The notes beneath the pieces were generated by a model. That model saw only the letters and a program-made list of their open reading frames with translations, did not search any database and was not told where the DNA came from. Below, one piece after another: positions 25,508 to 34,700 of a stretch of DNA of 64,000 nt. The translations under genes and the position numbers were made by a program. The stretch's first letter is position 1. Every line of letters starts with the position of its first letter. The stretch comes from CALAGB01 sp963789565 (GTDB lineage Bacteria > Chloroflexota > Chloroflexia > Thermomicrobiales > Thermomicrobiaceae). The stretch spans positions 1,302,001 through 1,366,000 of the forward strand of contig CAWBKX010000002.1 of assembly GCA_963789565.1 (NCBI GenBank). The letters run 5' to 3'.

Positions 25508-26188
25508 CTACGGCACCTGAACGTGAAACGAATAGTCGGAGTCGCGTTCATGGTGGTCGCCGATTGGATTGGACCAGGTGGCATGAACGACGATGAAGTA
25601 TTCGCCCGACGGCAAATTGACTGACCAGGACGGGGACGCGGGGGTGAGCGTTGCCTTCGTGGTCGCGTCGGTTTGCGGCCAGAAGCCGGTCAGCGTCTTC
25701 CCGCTGGTCGGGACGGACTTCGTGTTACCAGCGGCAGGATAGACGGTGAGATCGACCGTTTGTAGGGTCGTATCGCTCTGCGAATTTTGGTAGCGCCAGG
25801 TGAAGCTGATCTCCTCACCCTGCGCTAACTGGGTCATATCCGGCTGAATCTCGTACGCGACCGCGTGCGTATCTGCCACCAGTCCATATGAATTCTGCCA
25901 GAACCAGGCGCCAAAATTGCCGAGCTGTTCACCGGCTTTGGCGTGGAGGATGAGATCGGGCGGGAGGAGACGGTTAGTCTGTGGGACAACCGGCGTACCC
26001 AGGCCGTCATCCGGGGTCGCGGCGCCCGCGGTTGGAGACGGGGACACGGCATTGGTGGACGTGGCGACCGGCTGCGCGTTGGACGTAGGCGTCTTGTCCG
26101 AGTTGGATGAGCCGACAGAGCAAGCAGATGCACCGATCAAGAGAAAGAACAGGAGAAGAGCAACGAACTTCGACGGACGAAACAACAA
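25508..26188 (-). CDS. secreted lipoprotein with Thr/Pro-rich linker and beta-sandwich domain
   Basis: The protein of about 226 residues has a lipoprotein signal (hydrophobic core, then GASAC with Cys23), a Ser/Thr/Pro-rich spacer (24-75) and a C-terminal domain rich in Trp, Tyr and Thr with beta-strand pattern (FTWRYQNSQSD, SGEYFIVVHATWSN). The last part resembles Ig-like or carbohydrate/ligand-binding domains, but no family is assigned. I chose TTG at 26188 because GGAAAGG lies seven bases upstream; an upstream start without a site is possible. It follows the repeat-protein gene at 26356-27912, separated by a terminator. Confidence 0.65.
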   Translation of the reverse strand: MLFRPSKFVALLLFFLLIGASACSVGSSNSDKTPTSNAQPVATSTNAVSPSPTAGAATPDDGLGTPVVPQTNRLLPPDLILHAKAGEQLGNFGAWFWQNSYGLVADTHAVAYEIQPDMTQLAQGEEISFTWRYQNSQSDTTLQTVDLTVYPAAGNTKSVPTSGKTLTGFWPQTDATTKATLTPASPSWSVNLPSGEYFIVVHATWSNPIGDHHERDSDYSFHVQVP

Positions 26189-26299
26189 GACCAAACCTTT
26201 CCGTGGCAAAACACCTTTACTGTCAGCAGAACGTACCACACACCGAGAGGACTCGGCACGCGCCCAGATTGAGTGCCGGCCACCGTCCCCGCAAAAGAC

Positions 26300-26327
26300 T
26301 TCCGAGGGACCATATGGTCCCTCGGAA
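26300..26327 (-). terminator. perfect palindromic terminator
   Basis: TTCCGAGGGACC and GGTCCCTCGGAA form a 12-bp stem with a four-base ATAT loop, followed on the minus strand by TCTTTTGC. It ends the transcript of the repeat-protein gene whose stop is at 26356. Confidence 0.85.
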
Positions 26328-26355
26328 TAAACATCTTAAGTCGACGCGCTCAGAA

Positions 26356-27912
26356 CTAGTAGGCGTGCGTCGGCATATCCGTGAAGTGATGCTGACCGTC
26401 CCAGGAATAGCCCCAGAAGTGCCAGCGGAATGCCTGCACCAGGCTCTGCAGCGTGGCGCTGATATTTGCCTGTTTCGGCGTACCGTCGGCGTTGAACCAG
26501 GCTGAAATCGGCTGCGGAGGAAGCACGACGCTGGCGTGCGTCGGCATCTCCGGGTGTGCCGCGCCGTCCCAGCTGATGCCCCAGAAGTGCCAGCGGAACG
26601 CCTGCACCAGACTGGTCAGCGTGGCGTTGGTGGCGGCTTCGTCAAACGTGCCGTTCGTTACCCAATCCGACAGTGGCGCGGCCTGGGTGATCGTGCTGGC
26701 ATGAGTCGGCATTTCGGGATGCGCCTGGCCGTCCCATGACTGTCCATACAGATGGTAGCGGAAGGCCTGCACCAGCGAGGTCATCGTCGCGTTGATCTGA
26801 TCGGTCTTGGGCGTGCCGTCGGCGTTGAACCACTCACTGTCGCCCGTGTTGGAGGATACGACCACGTCCCACTGCGTTTTGAATACCGCACCGATGCTGT
26901 CGGTCGCGGTCATCGTCACGGTGTGCGTGCCCGCGGCTAATGACTGGTACGAAGACGCGACGACGTCCGCGGTACCTGGCGCTACGAGCGTCACCGGAAT
27001 CGATGCGCCATCGAGCTGCATCGTCACCTGGGCGATGTCGCTCGTACCGGTCACCTCGGCCGACAACTTAACGCTCGTTCCGGGCGTCACGGTGCTGAAT
27101 GGAGCCGGCGTTAGATTCGAAAATGTCGGAAGATCGGGCTGATCGATTCCGCTCGATCCCTGAACCAGATGAGGGCCATCACCTTCGAAGTCATACACGG
27201 CGTTCAAACCGTTGACACCAATGGTCACGTCGTCGGCAGCGCCGACAAATGTCGCCCAGCCGCTGCCGTAGCAACCGGCTCCGAGCAGCACGCCGCCGCT
27301 CATGCCATCGTTCACGATTTGTGCCGATGGGTAGGTGCTAAGATAATCTGACAGGCTGCCCCCGGCGCTGCCCAGGCCCATGCCCGCCAGGCCCTTTACA
27401 GACCACCAGGTGCCATCGAGTGCATTCCACTGCTGCCAGGTATTCAGTTGAACCGTGCCCTGCTGTGACGGCAGGAAGATGAGCTGGTCATCGGCCTGCA
27501 TGTCGCCGTTGACGTCGACATTCAATTCGAAAAACACGGCATCGTCCGGGGCGGACGCCGACGACGTGAAGGTCCAGTATGACAACGCCGTCAAATCACT
27601 GAGGGCGATACCGTCATAGTTGGAGTTGTACGCCAGCGGAAGACCCAGCGGGTCAAACCCGACCTTGAACTGAACGCTTCCGCTTCCGAGCGGCGGAAAC
27701 CCGGGTCCAAGTTGATTCGATACCAATCCTGGATGAATCGAGCCGGAACACTGACCGGATCCGGCATCCCAACCCGCTCCGTGCAGCGCATCCGCCAGCG
27801 TTCCCTGCAGCGGCACGACCAGCGCCAGCAATAGAACGCAGCAGCCAATAAGACTGGCTGCCAACCCTCGCCGGCGCGCTGTATGCCTCGCCACTGAGTC
27901 CGTAGTCTGCAT
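26356..27912 (-). CDS. secreted protein with three novel Trp-rich C-terminal repeats
   Basis: The protein of about 518 residues has an export signal with a twin-Arg-like ARRRG region and a hydrophobic core. It continues with a Gly/Asp-rich beta domain, an Ig-like domain (about 265-357) and three consecutive repeats of 50-56 residues (about 358-413, 414-468, 469-518). Each repeat carries W-x-x-x-G-T, a T/S-L-x-SLVQAFR-W/Y-H core, an aromatic-G-x-SWDG segment and an MPTHA end. I recognise no family for the repeat. The ATG at 27912 follows GGGGGCTGAGGTG. The position next to a lipoprotein and a subtilisin suggests a cell-surface role. Confidence 0.8.
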   Translation of the reverse strand: MQTTDSVARHTARRRGLAASLIGCCVLLLALVVPLQGTLADALHGAGWDAGSGQCSGSIHPGLVSNQLGPGFPPLGSGSVQFKVGFDPLGLPLAYNSNYDGIALSDLTALSYWTFTSSASAPDDAVFFELNVDVNGDMQADDQLIFLPSQQGTVQLNTWQQWNALDGTWWSVKGLAGMGLGSAGGSLSDYLSTYPSAQIVNDGMSGGVLLGAGCYGSGWATFVGAADDVTIGVNGLNAVYDFEGDGPHLVQGSSGIDQPDLPTFSNLTPAPFSTVTPGTSVKLSAEVTGTSDIAQVTMQLDGASIPVTLVAPGTADVVASSYQSLAAGTHTVTMTATDSIGAVFKTQWDVVVSSNTGDSEWFNADGTPKTDQINATMTSLVQAFRYHLYGQSWDGQAHPEMPTHASTITQAAPLSDWVTNGTFDEAATNATLTSLVQAFRWHFWGISWDGAAHPEMPTHASVVLPPQPISAWFNADGTPKQANISATLQSLVQAFRWHFWGYSWDGQHHFTDMPTHAY

Positions 27913-28086
27913 CACCTCAGCCCCCAACTCTCTCGCGCGTGACGCATGTTCGATGCGCACGCTCTACGCTCCCCAAACTAACCTCATACGAACCATCGTC
28001 TGGTGCTGCTTCCCAAACTATAACGTACGGACATTGCAAATGGTGACGGAAAGTCATCGTCGCATTCCGCGGGTCGGAAGACAAGA

Positions 28087-28168
28087 GCGCCTCCTGTTGG
28101 AACAGGAGGCGCGTCTCGTTGTGTAACGTTTCGGCGGTTAGTCGCTAGCGCACTCGCGTGCGCTAGCG
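28087..28168 (-). terminator. two hairpins after the large secreted protein gene
   Basis: GCGCCTCCTGTT pairs perfectly with AACAGGAGGCGC (28087-28098 with 28101-28112), although the two-base loop means the innermost pairs will open. CGCTAGCGCA pairs with TGCGCTAGCG (28143-28152 with 28159-28168). Both lie just past the stop at 28188 on the minus strand. Confidence 0.75.
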
Positions 28169-28187
28169 CATTCAAACGTGGGACTGA

Positions 28188-30306
28188 TTACGGAACCTGG
28201 TTCGCGTTCAGGTACAGGCACGGCCCGTCACTGAAGTTGAACTGCTGGGCCAGGTTCTGCGGGATGAATCCGCAGTAGCCAGCTGTGAGCAACTGGAAGC
28301 GGTTCAACGCATTGACGAAGCCCACAACGTCCCCGATGTTGTAGATGGCCGGAGTCATGTTGAAGACAGCGGATCCATCGTTGGAAACGTTGTAGTCAAC
28401 AGTATTCGACACACCCACCAACGCACCATCGCCGAGCAGCGCATGCACGATGCTCTTCGAGACCACGCCAACCACTGCCGAGTAGTTACCCGTCGGGAGC
28501 TGGCCGAGGAACGGTGCGTAGACATTGGTCGACTGGAATGGCGACAAGAGCATCGGCGACGGCAGTTCCGCGTCATTCGCGTTCACGAAGCCAGGGGCTC
28601 CGAGGCCCGACGAATCGAGGATCTGAACCATTGCCCAGACGCTTGCGTCACTCGGGTTGAACATGTCCATGCCAGAGCTCGCGCCGTTCGCGTTCGTAAC
28701 CTGGTTCTGGTACAGCGGCAGAGCGAGTGCCGACATGTAGAAGTACTTGCCGTAGCCAGCGGCCTGATTGACCGGGCTGGTCAGATCGATCGCAACCGAT
28801 GCCGGCGCCGCCTGCGTGGCTGCATACGACATCGCCTGGTTCTGATCAACTCCGGCGCTGTACTTCACTTCGTCGACAACCGCGGCAATCGGAGCCGTGC
28901 CCCGGATAATCGCGGTGACTGGCTGAGCCGGGTCGAAGCCCAGATCCGCCAGGTTTGGCCGGTAGACGTACTTCATTCCTCGTGCAGGAATGAGGACCGT
29001 CGTCGGCTGGGTGTTGGACTGACCCTGGTTGTTATAGAACGTGATCGTCACGTTGTTGTCGCTGCTCGACAGGTTGGCGATATCGAAGCCGGTGTTCCAG
29101 CCGTTATCGCCGCCGAACACGAGTGACGCATAGCGAAGACGCGCTTCGCCATTACCCAGGATGCCGAACGAGACTTCGTCCGTGCGCGGCTGGGCCACGT
29201 TGGTCAGGTCCATGAGCGTGCTGACCTTGACACGATCGACCAACGCCACCGTGGCGACGTCGGAATCGATCCAGACCGATCCAACTGTCCCGTCAGCATA
29301 GCCCATCGCGGTCAGGTCAAGAGAGACCGTGGCGCCCGACGCGATCGTTCCAACCGGGATACCGATCGGTGTCGAGGTGACTCCGGTACCCGCCGGATAC
29401 CAGTATGCATTCACTGACGCATCCTGGCTATCGATGTTGGTGATGCGGATGATCGAGTCCCAACCAGTGTTGGTCTGCGCGATCGGCAGGATCCAACGGT
29501 ACTGGTTGTTGTTGTCGAGCTCCGGGAACGAGAAGCCGAGGTCTGAGGCATCGACGAGGTCCGACAGCGGAACGGCCGTGTAGCCATCAACCGTCGTGTT
29601 CGTCGCGCCTGTTGTCCAGTGCTTCTCAACACCGGCGATACGCGGCGTGCCGCAGTCGGTGTAGTACTGGATGGTGTACGTTGACAGTGGCAAGCAGGCT
29701 CGTGACCATTCGGCGCCCAGTTGATGACGACGTTGCCGTTGCCATCGATGGAGGCCGTGTAGTCGGTGCCTTCGATGTACGGATCGACCGGTCAGTGGGT
29801 CGGTTCCGTCGTAACCGGCGTGCTGGTGAGGCCAATCGCATCGTCGTTGGTGCCCGTGTCAGAGAGTATTCGGCAAATTCGGCGCTGCCGGAGTGCGTCA
29901 ACGTGTCGGTGCTGATCGCGCAGAGACCGAGATTAATGCGATCCGCGAGGCTGTGCCACGACGCGGTCACCGTAACACCCTGACCACCATCGGCGAGGCC
30001 GAGGGCAGCGGCGGTGTAGGTGATCGACGCACGCGAGTTGAGCGTCTTGGTGGTGTTCAGCTGGCTGCTGCCACTGGCATCCCACACCTGGACGTCAATC
30101 GACGTGTCTTCAATGTTCTGGATGGTGATGGCGCCGGTCATGTTAATGCCGCCGACATCGGTGCCGTTATAAACGAATGGGAAGAACAACGCGTTCTGCC
30201 CGGGGTCGCCTGGCGTCGCCATGGCGGTACCCGCAAAGACACTAGCGAAAAGGCCTGTTACCAGTCCCAGCGCTAGCACCGCGTTGAGAAATCGGTGTTT
30301 TCTCAA
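28188..30306 (-). pseudogene. large secreted protein gene broken by frameshifts
   Basis: Two open stretches form one gene. The first (30306 to about 29870) encodes a signal peptide ending near FAGTAMA and a beta-rich domain. The second (about 29690 to 28188) encodes roughly 500 residues of Thr/Asn/Val/Gly-rich beta repeats. Between them the coherent sequence continues only by switching frames: SDTGTNDDAIGLTST, then DPYIEGTDYTASIDG, then PLSTYTIQYY. I count about three shifts between 29690 and 29870. The TTG at 30306 has an AAAGGAG site. The intact product would be a large surface or S-layer-like protein. It is uncertain whether the breaks are biological. Confidence 0.8.
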
Positions 30307-30476
30307 CTTGACTGCTCCTTTCGAGACCACGTAGTCATACGTGTGTCCGAAACCTCCACGTTACACAAGACTGTTCAACGAAAAGAGCCACTCCTGACTA
30401 TGCGTCAGGTGCTCTATCCCCCAACAACCTCCTTTCCACTTCCCCTTGTTCGTACGAGCAAATTTTCCCGTCGAGC

Positions 30477-30506
30477 AGTATAGGAAGGATTCCCTACACC
30501 TGTCAA
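30477..30506 (-). promoter_or_regulatory. strong sigma-70 promoter of the secreted protein gene
   Basis: On the minus strand TTGACA (30506-30501), an 18-base spacer and TATACT (30482-30477). It leaves a leader of about 165 bases before the TTG start at 30306, suggesting high expression and possible leader-based control. Confidence 0.65.
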
Positions 30507-30879
30507 CGGATGGTGTCGCTTACGGACACTCCGATGCCGCGATTGGATGCGATCATCCGATCTCGGAATCGCGGTGGCCGTATGACGACAATGCATTTCA
30601 GTACTGAAACACATCCTCTACTCTGTACAAACGCACGAAACTCCCGGTGGTCGCGCGCTCCGACCTGACATTTTCATGACAGCGCGACGAAGCGTTCAAG
30701 ATATTTCCCAGTGTGATTGGGTGAGCCATCGTCACGCACTCGCTTCTCCAGGAATCGCGCATTCCGCGTCCACGAGTGCTCAATGACCTTCTGCACGTTT
30801 AACGGCATCGGTGCGTATTGGTTGCATGAGTTGGTGTGGATGACGGAGATCCCCGCAAGAACCCGTTCGATGAACGTTC
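30507..30879. other. intergenic gap, no gene recognised
   Basis: No frame here has both a ribosome-binding site and protein-like composition. An inverted repeat CCGCGATT/AATCGCGG (30537-30544 with 30567-30574) lies just upstream of the secreted-protein promoter and could be an operator. Confidence 0.45.
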
Positions 30880-30901
30880 GGCCCCGACCAATGCCGGGGC
30901 C
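30880..30901. terminator. GC-rich hairpin after SPW gene
   Basis: GGCCCCG pairs with CGGGGCC (30880-30886 with 30895-30901), with TTT on the plus-strand side. It lies 24 bases past the stop of the SPW-repeat gene on the minus strand. Confidence 0.55.
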
Positions 30902-30924
30902 TTTGCACGCGAAAGGGACTGAAT

Positions 30925-31284
30925 CTATGCGCGTGGTCGCAGGAAACCAGTGGCAGCGATGAGCGCGACCAGAGCGCCGACCACGACCGCGTTGATCTCG
31001 GCCGAAGAGTCGTAATGGTATCCCAGCACCCACGGAGAGACGGCCACCCAAATTCCGAGAAACACGTTTCCGAAGGAGAGCCACCAGTAATGGCGCTGCG
31101 GCATTGCCATGCGTGTGATGGCCATACCAAGGATCAATCCACCGAAAAAGTCGGCGGTAAGTCGCGCGGATGACCATGCGGTATAGGAAAGGATGTAGGG
31201 CGATGCGATCAGCCAGATCGCAAGGGCGACATTGAGCCCTTCCACATAGATCAACATTTCCGACTGTGGCTGGCTCTTCTGCAC
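30925..31284 (-). CDS. SPW repeat membrane protein
   Basis: The protein of about 119 residues has four hydrophobic segments and two copies of the SPW motif: IWLIASPYILSYT and IWVAVSPWVLGYH, each followed by an N-A/V-x-G-x-x-x-x segment. The family is a small integral membrane repeat of unknown function, common in Actinobacteria and Chloroflexota. The GTG at 31284 has a GAGGT site; an ATG at 31305 lies upstream without one. The same frame stays open antisense to the glycoside hydrolase gene for about 1.1 kb more, which I regard as non-coding. Confidence 0.8.
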   Translation of the reverse strand: MQKSQPQSEMLIYVEGLNVALAIWLIASPYILSYTAWSSARLTADFFGGLILGMAITRMAMPQRHYWWLSFGNVFLGIWVAVSPWVLGYHYDSSAEINAVVVGALVALIAATGFLRPRA

Positions 31285-31557
31285 CGTTGACCTCACTCCT
31301 CTCATGCGGGGCGACCAGAACTCTGCCTGTTCATTTATCGGCCGCGAGCATTGTACACCGGATCCGCCGGGGCGGAATACCCCGGCTTCACCCACATCGC
31401 GTGCGGGATCTTCTTGACGTTCGATGCCGGAAAACCGTGTGGTTCGTTCCTCTTCTATACTCTGGTGGTTCGACGCGTCGTTCAGAATCGCATCCTCGGC
31501 GACGCGCCACGTTCGATGTGCCACGTTGCTGCGGCACTCGCTCCGGATCAGGTCGGC

Positions 31558-33318
31558 ATGGCACGACTGAGTCGATTCTTGACTCACCGCTGGTTTCTGG
31601 TCAGCCTGCACATCATGGTCATCGTGGGGCTCTCCGGCGGAATCTTCGTCGCCACCATCGCCGACGGCTATTTCAATCGAGGTGTCGCCTCTGGCTCCGC
31701 GCTGCAGCCGATTCCCAATACCGACGTCAACCCGATGGGCGTCAACACCTTCCTCGACCAGGAAGTTGACCCGGCCAAGGTGACACGCGAGCTCGAGATG
31801 ATCAAGGCCGGCGGCTACGGCTACATTCGCCAGATATTTCCCTGGTACGACATCGAGCCGCAGCCAGGCACCTATTGGGACTCGAAGAACGACGTCAGTT
31901 CCTGGGCCAAATACGACCATATCGTGGATGAAGCCAACGCGCAGGGCATCCAGATCATCGCCCGACTGGATAAGCCGCCGCGCTGGGCCCGCGCCAATGC
32001 GCCGAATCTGGATCAGTTCCCCGACGGGCCACCGGACAATTACGCCGACTACGCCAGCTTCGTCGCGACATTCGTCAATCGCTATCGCGGCCGCATTCAT
32101 TTCATCCAGATCTGGAACGAGCCGAATCTGCAAGGAGAATGGGGCGGACAACCGATTGACCCGGCCAAATTCACCGACCTGCTCAAGGTGGCGTACACCG
32201 CCGCCAAGTCGGCCGACCCGAGCATCACCGTCCTGATGCCGGGACTCGCGCCGACCGACCAAACCGGTCCCACCAACCTGAGCGACCTCCTCTTCCTGCA
32301 GGGCATGTACGACGCAGGCGCTCAGAAGTTCTTCGACATCGGAACCGTGATGGTCTACGGCTACGGATACAGCCCCTCCGATCGGCGCGTGGATTTCGCC
32401 CGCGACAACTTTTCGCGGCCAATCCAGACGCACGAGATCATGGTAAAGAACGGGGATGCGAACAAGCCAGTCTGGGCGGCGGAATACGGATGGGTCTCGC
32501 TGCCGTCGAACTGGAGCGGAGATCCGTCACCCTGGGGCAAGCCGGTCAACCAGCAACAGCAGGCGGACTACCTCTATCAGGGGTATCTGCGCGCTCAACA
32601 GGAATGGCCCTGGATGGGCGTGATGTGCGTCTGGTATTTTCGCTCTCCGGATCCACCAACCGCTCCAGATCAAGCCAACAATCCCACGCGTGGCTTCGCC
32701 ATCGTCAACAACGACTTCACGCCGACGCCCGCGTATACGCTCCTGCAGCAGCGCAGTGGCCAGCTGGATCTGGCGTACACCGGCGCGTACGACGGGTCGA
32801 GCTCGCTCGTCCACCACGACGCCGGGTGGTCGGTTCAGGCATCCGGCGCTCAAACCGCGTTGTCATCAACCCGATCGGGCGGGACCGCCACCATCGACTT
32901 CTCCGGCACGCGACTCGAACTCTTTCTGTCCAACAACATCAAGGACGTCAGCGTGCAGGTCGACGGACATGTGGTGTCGCCGAAGGATGACGGGATCAGC
33001 ACGTTCGGAACGACACCGGCCACGCGCGTCACCGTCGCGAGCGGACTCTCTGATGGGCCTCACACCGTCGAGATCACCGCGGTCGGCAGCACCGTGACGC
33101 TCGACGGCTTCATGGTGGAACGCCGCACGCTCAGCTCCTGGATCTACCCCTGGATCTACGCCGGTCTTGCACTGGTAATTGCCTTGAACCTCGCATCACT
33201 TGCCTGGTCGTTGGTGAGTTTGCGGCCCTCTCGGCGTGAACGACAGGCACCGATTCAGGCGGAAACGACCGCTCACGTGCCCGCTGTCAGCATGACGTCA
33301 GAACAGCCAAAGCCCTGA
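31558..33318 (+). CDS. membrane-anchored glycoside hydrolase (clan GH-A like)
   Basis: The protein of about 586 residues has a TM anchor (about 13-35), a TIM-barrel hydrolase domain and a C-terminal beta-sandwich (about 400-520). It ends in a second TM helix (WIYPWIYAGLALVIAL) and a basic tail. The acid/base candidate is Glu188 in IWNEPN and the nucleophile Glu309 in WAAEYGW, the pattern of GH39/GH5-like enzymes. It should face outside the cell and act on a polysaccharide or glycoside. The ATG at 31558 is chosen because it starts the anchor; earlier in-frame starts lack support. The exact family is not certain. Confidence 0.82.
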   Translation: MARLSRFLTHRWFLVSLHIMVIVGLSGGIFVATIADGYFNRGVASGSALQPIPNTDVNPMGVNTFLDQEVDPAKVTRELEMIKAGGYGYIRQIFPWYDIEPQPGTYWDSKNDVSSWAKYDHIVDEANAQGIQIIARLDKPPRWARANAPNLDQFPDGPPDNYADYASFVATFVNRYRGRIHFIQIWNEPNLQGEWGGQPIDPAKFTDLLKVAYTAAKSADPSITVLMPGLAPTDQTGPTNLSDLLFLQGMYDAGAQKFFDIGTVMVYGYGYSPSDRRVDFARDNFSRPIQTHEIMVKNGDANKPVWAAEYGWVSLPSNWSGDPSPWGKPVNQQQQADYLYQGYLRAQQEWPWMGVMCVWYFRSPDPPTAPDQANNPTRGFAIVNNDFTPTPAYTLLQQRSGQLDLAYTGAYDGSSSLVHHDAGWSVQASGAQTALSSTRSGGTATIDFSGTRLELFLSNNIKDVSVQVDGHVVSPKDDGISTFGTTPATRVTVASGLSDGPHTVEITAVGSTVTLDGFMVERRTLSSWIYPWIYAGLALVIALNLASLAWSLVSLRPSRRERQAPIQAETTAHVPAVSMTSEQPKP

Positions 33319-33458
33319 ACCAATCCGAATTGGGAAGAGATCTGGACGCGCACGCGTTGTTTCACCGTGCGCGAGCCGGTCATCTGGTATATCCTGTGGT
33401 TTCGTCATTTGCCATGCGTTCATATCAATCTGGAGTTACTGAATAAGGGGTAGGGTCA

Positions 33459-34691
33459 TTGTCACAGAGCGCGACCGCCGTGCAAACGACAGCCGAGCTA
33501 GATGAAGTCGCCGCCGGAGATGACACGTTCGACGCGGGTCGAACATTCATGGTGGCGGGAGCGCACCTCGCACACGATCTCTATTCGTCCTTCCTTGGCA
33601 TCCTGATCCCGGCAGTCCAGGACAAGCTCGGACTCTCGCTGGCGGTCGTCAGTCTGATGATTCCGGCCACGCAAGTTCCTGGTGTAGCGCAGCCCTTCGT
33701 TGGCTATCTCGCCGATCGGACCACGCGCAAGTGGTTCGTGGTTGCGGCCCCGACGGTCACCGCGATCACGCTCTCGAGCGTGGCGCTGGCGCCGAACGTG
33801 GCCGTAGTGCTGCTTCTATTGATGGCTGCCGGGTTGTCGTCCGCCTGTTTCCACGCACCAGCTGTGGCGCTGATGGGGGAACTGGGTGGGAAGAAGACCG
33901 GCCGCGCCATGTCGATCTTCATGGCCTTCGGTGAATCAGCCCGAACGATCGGACCACTGCTCCTCACCGCGGCCATTGCCCTCTTCACGCTCGAAGGCTC
34001 GGCCGTTGTCATGGTCTTCGGCATCGTGGCGTCGATCGTCCTCTACTTCACGCTTGACACGCGCGAGAGTGATGCGCAGCGCAAGACGGCCAAAAAAGTC
34101 GAATTCCGACCGCTGCTGCGAGCCCGCCGTAAGCCACTCATCGCGTTGCTGGCGGTTTCGGTCATCAACGGGCTGGCGACGTCTCCCTTCCAATATTTCC
34201 TAGTCAAGTATCTTGAATCCAATGGTCGCAGCCACTGGTACGCGGGCATCGCCCTTTCACTCATTTCCGGAGCGGGAATCGCCGGCGGCTTGCTGGCTGG
34301 AAACCTCTCGGATTCGGTCGGACGCAAAACAGTGCTGGCGATCACGTCACTGGCGGCAACGCCCCTCTTCTATCTCTATCTCTTTCTTGAAAACGGTTCC
34401 TGGATCGTGCTGGCGGTGTTGATGGCGGCCGGATTCGTTGCCATCGGCATTCGACCGGTGGTGCTGGCAGTGGCGCAAGATCTCATGCCCGAGGCGCGTG
34501 GGGCTACCGCCGGACTGATGCTGGCCATCGGATTCATCGCCCAGAGCATTGTTGCGCCTCTGTTCGGAGCGCTCGGCGACAGCATTGGCCTGAATCACGC
34601 CTTCTGGATCATCTCAGCCATGTCGCTCATGGCGCTTCCATTCATCCCTTTTCTCCCATCGCACGACAACGAGAAGCTCGTCCGAGCCTAA
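33459..34691 (+). CDS. MFS transporter, fosmidomycin-resistance (Fsr)-like
   Basis: The 410-residue protein has 12 predicted transmembrane helices, the GYLADR motif between helices 2 and 3 and a conserved AHLAHDLYSSF start of helix 1, which resembles Fsr-type efflux carriers. The middle loop is basic. It starts at TTG with an AGGGGTAGGG site and ends nine bases before the ACMSD-like gene, so the two are probably co-transcribed. The coupling to an amidohydrolase could mean uptake or efflux of an aromatic acid. Substrate unassigned. Confidence 0.85.
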   Translation: MSQSATAVQTTAELDEVAAGDDTFDAGRTFMVAGAHLAHDLYSSFLGILIPAVQDKLGLSLAVVSLMIPATQVPGVAQPFVGYLADRTTRKWFVVAAPTVTAITLSSVALAPNVAVVLLLLMAAGLSSACFHAPAVALMGELGGKKTGRAMSIFMAFGESARTIGPLLLTAAIALFTLEGSAVVMVFGIVASIVLYFTLDTRESDAQRKTAKKVEFRPLLRARRKPLIALLAVSVINGLATSPFQYFLVKYLESNGRSHWYAGIALSLISGAGIAGGLLAGNLSDSVGRKTVLAITSLAATPLFYLYLFLENGSWIVLAVLMAAGFVAIGIRPVVLAVAQDLMPEARGATAGLMLAIGFIAQSIVAPLFGALGDSIGLNHAFWIISAMSLMALPFIPFLPSHDNEKLVRA

Positions 34692-34700
34692 GGAGTAGCC

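Noticed and set aside
26380..26820. Tandem similar sequences that might suggest a CRISPR-like array
   Set aside because: The units are in-frame codon repeats of the secreted protein (about 165 bases long) with no short identical repeats and unique spacers.
31306..32433. A long minus-strand open frame running antisense to the glycoside hydrolase gene and continuous with the SPW gene
   Set aside because: Only the last ~119 residues have protein-like membrane character and a ribosome-binding site; the rest has composition typical of a shadow of the GH gene.
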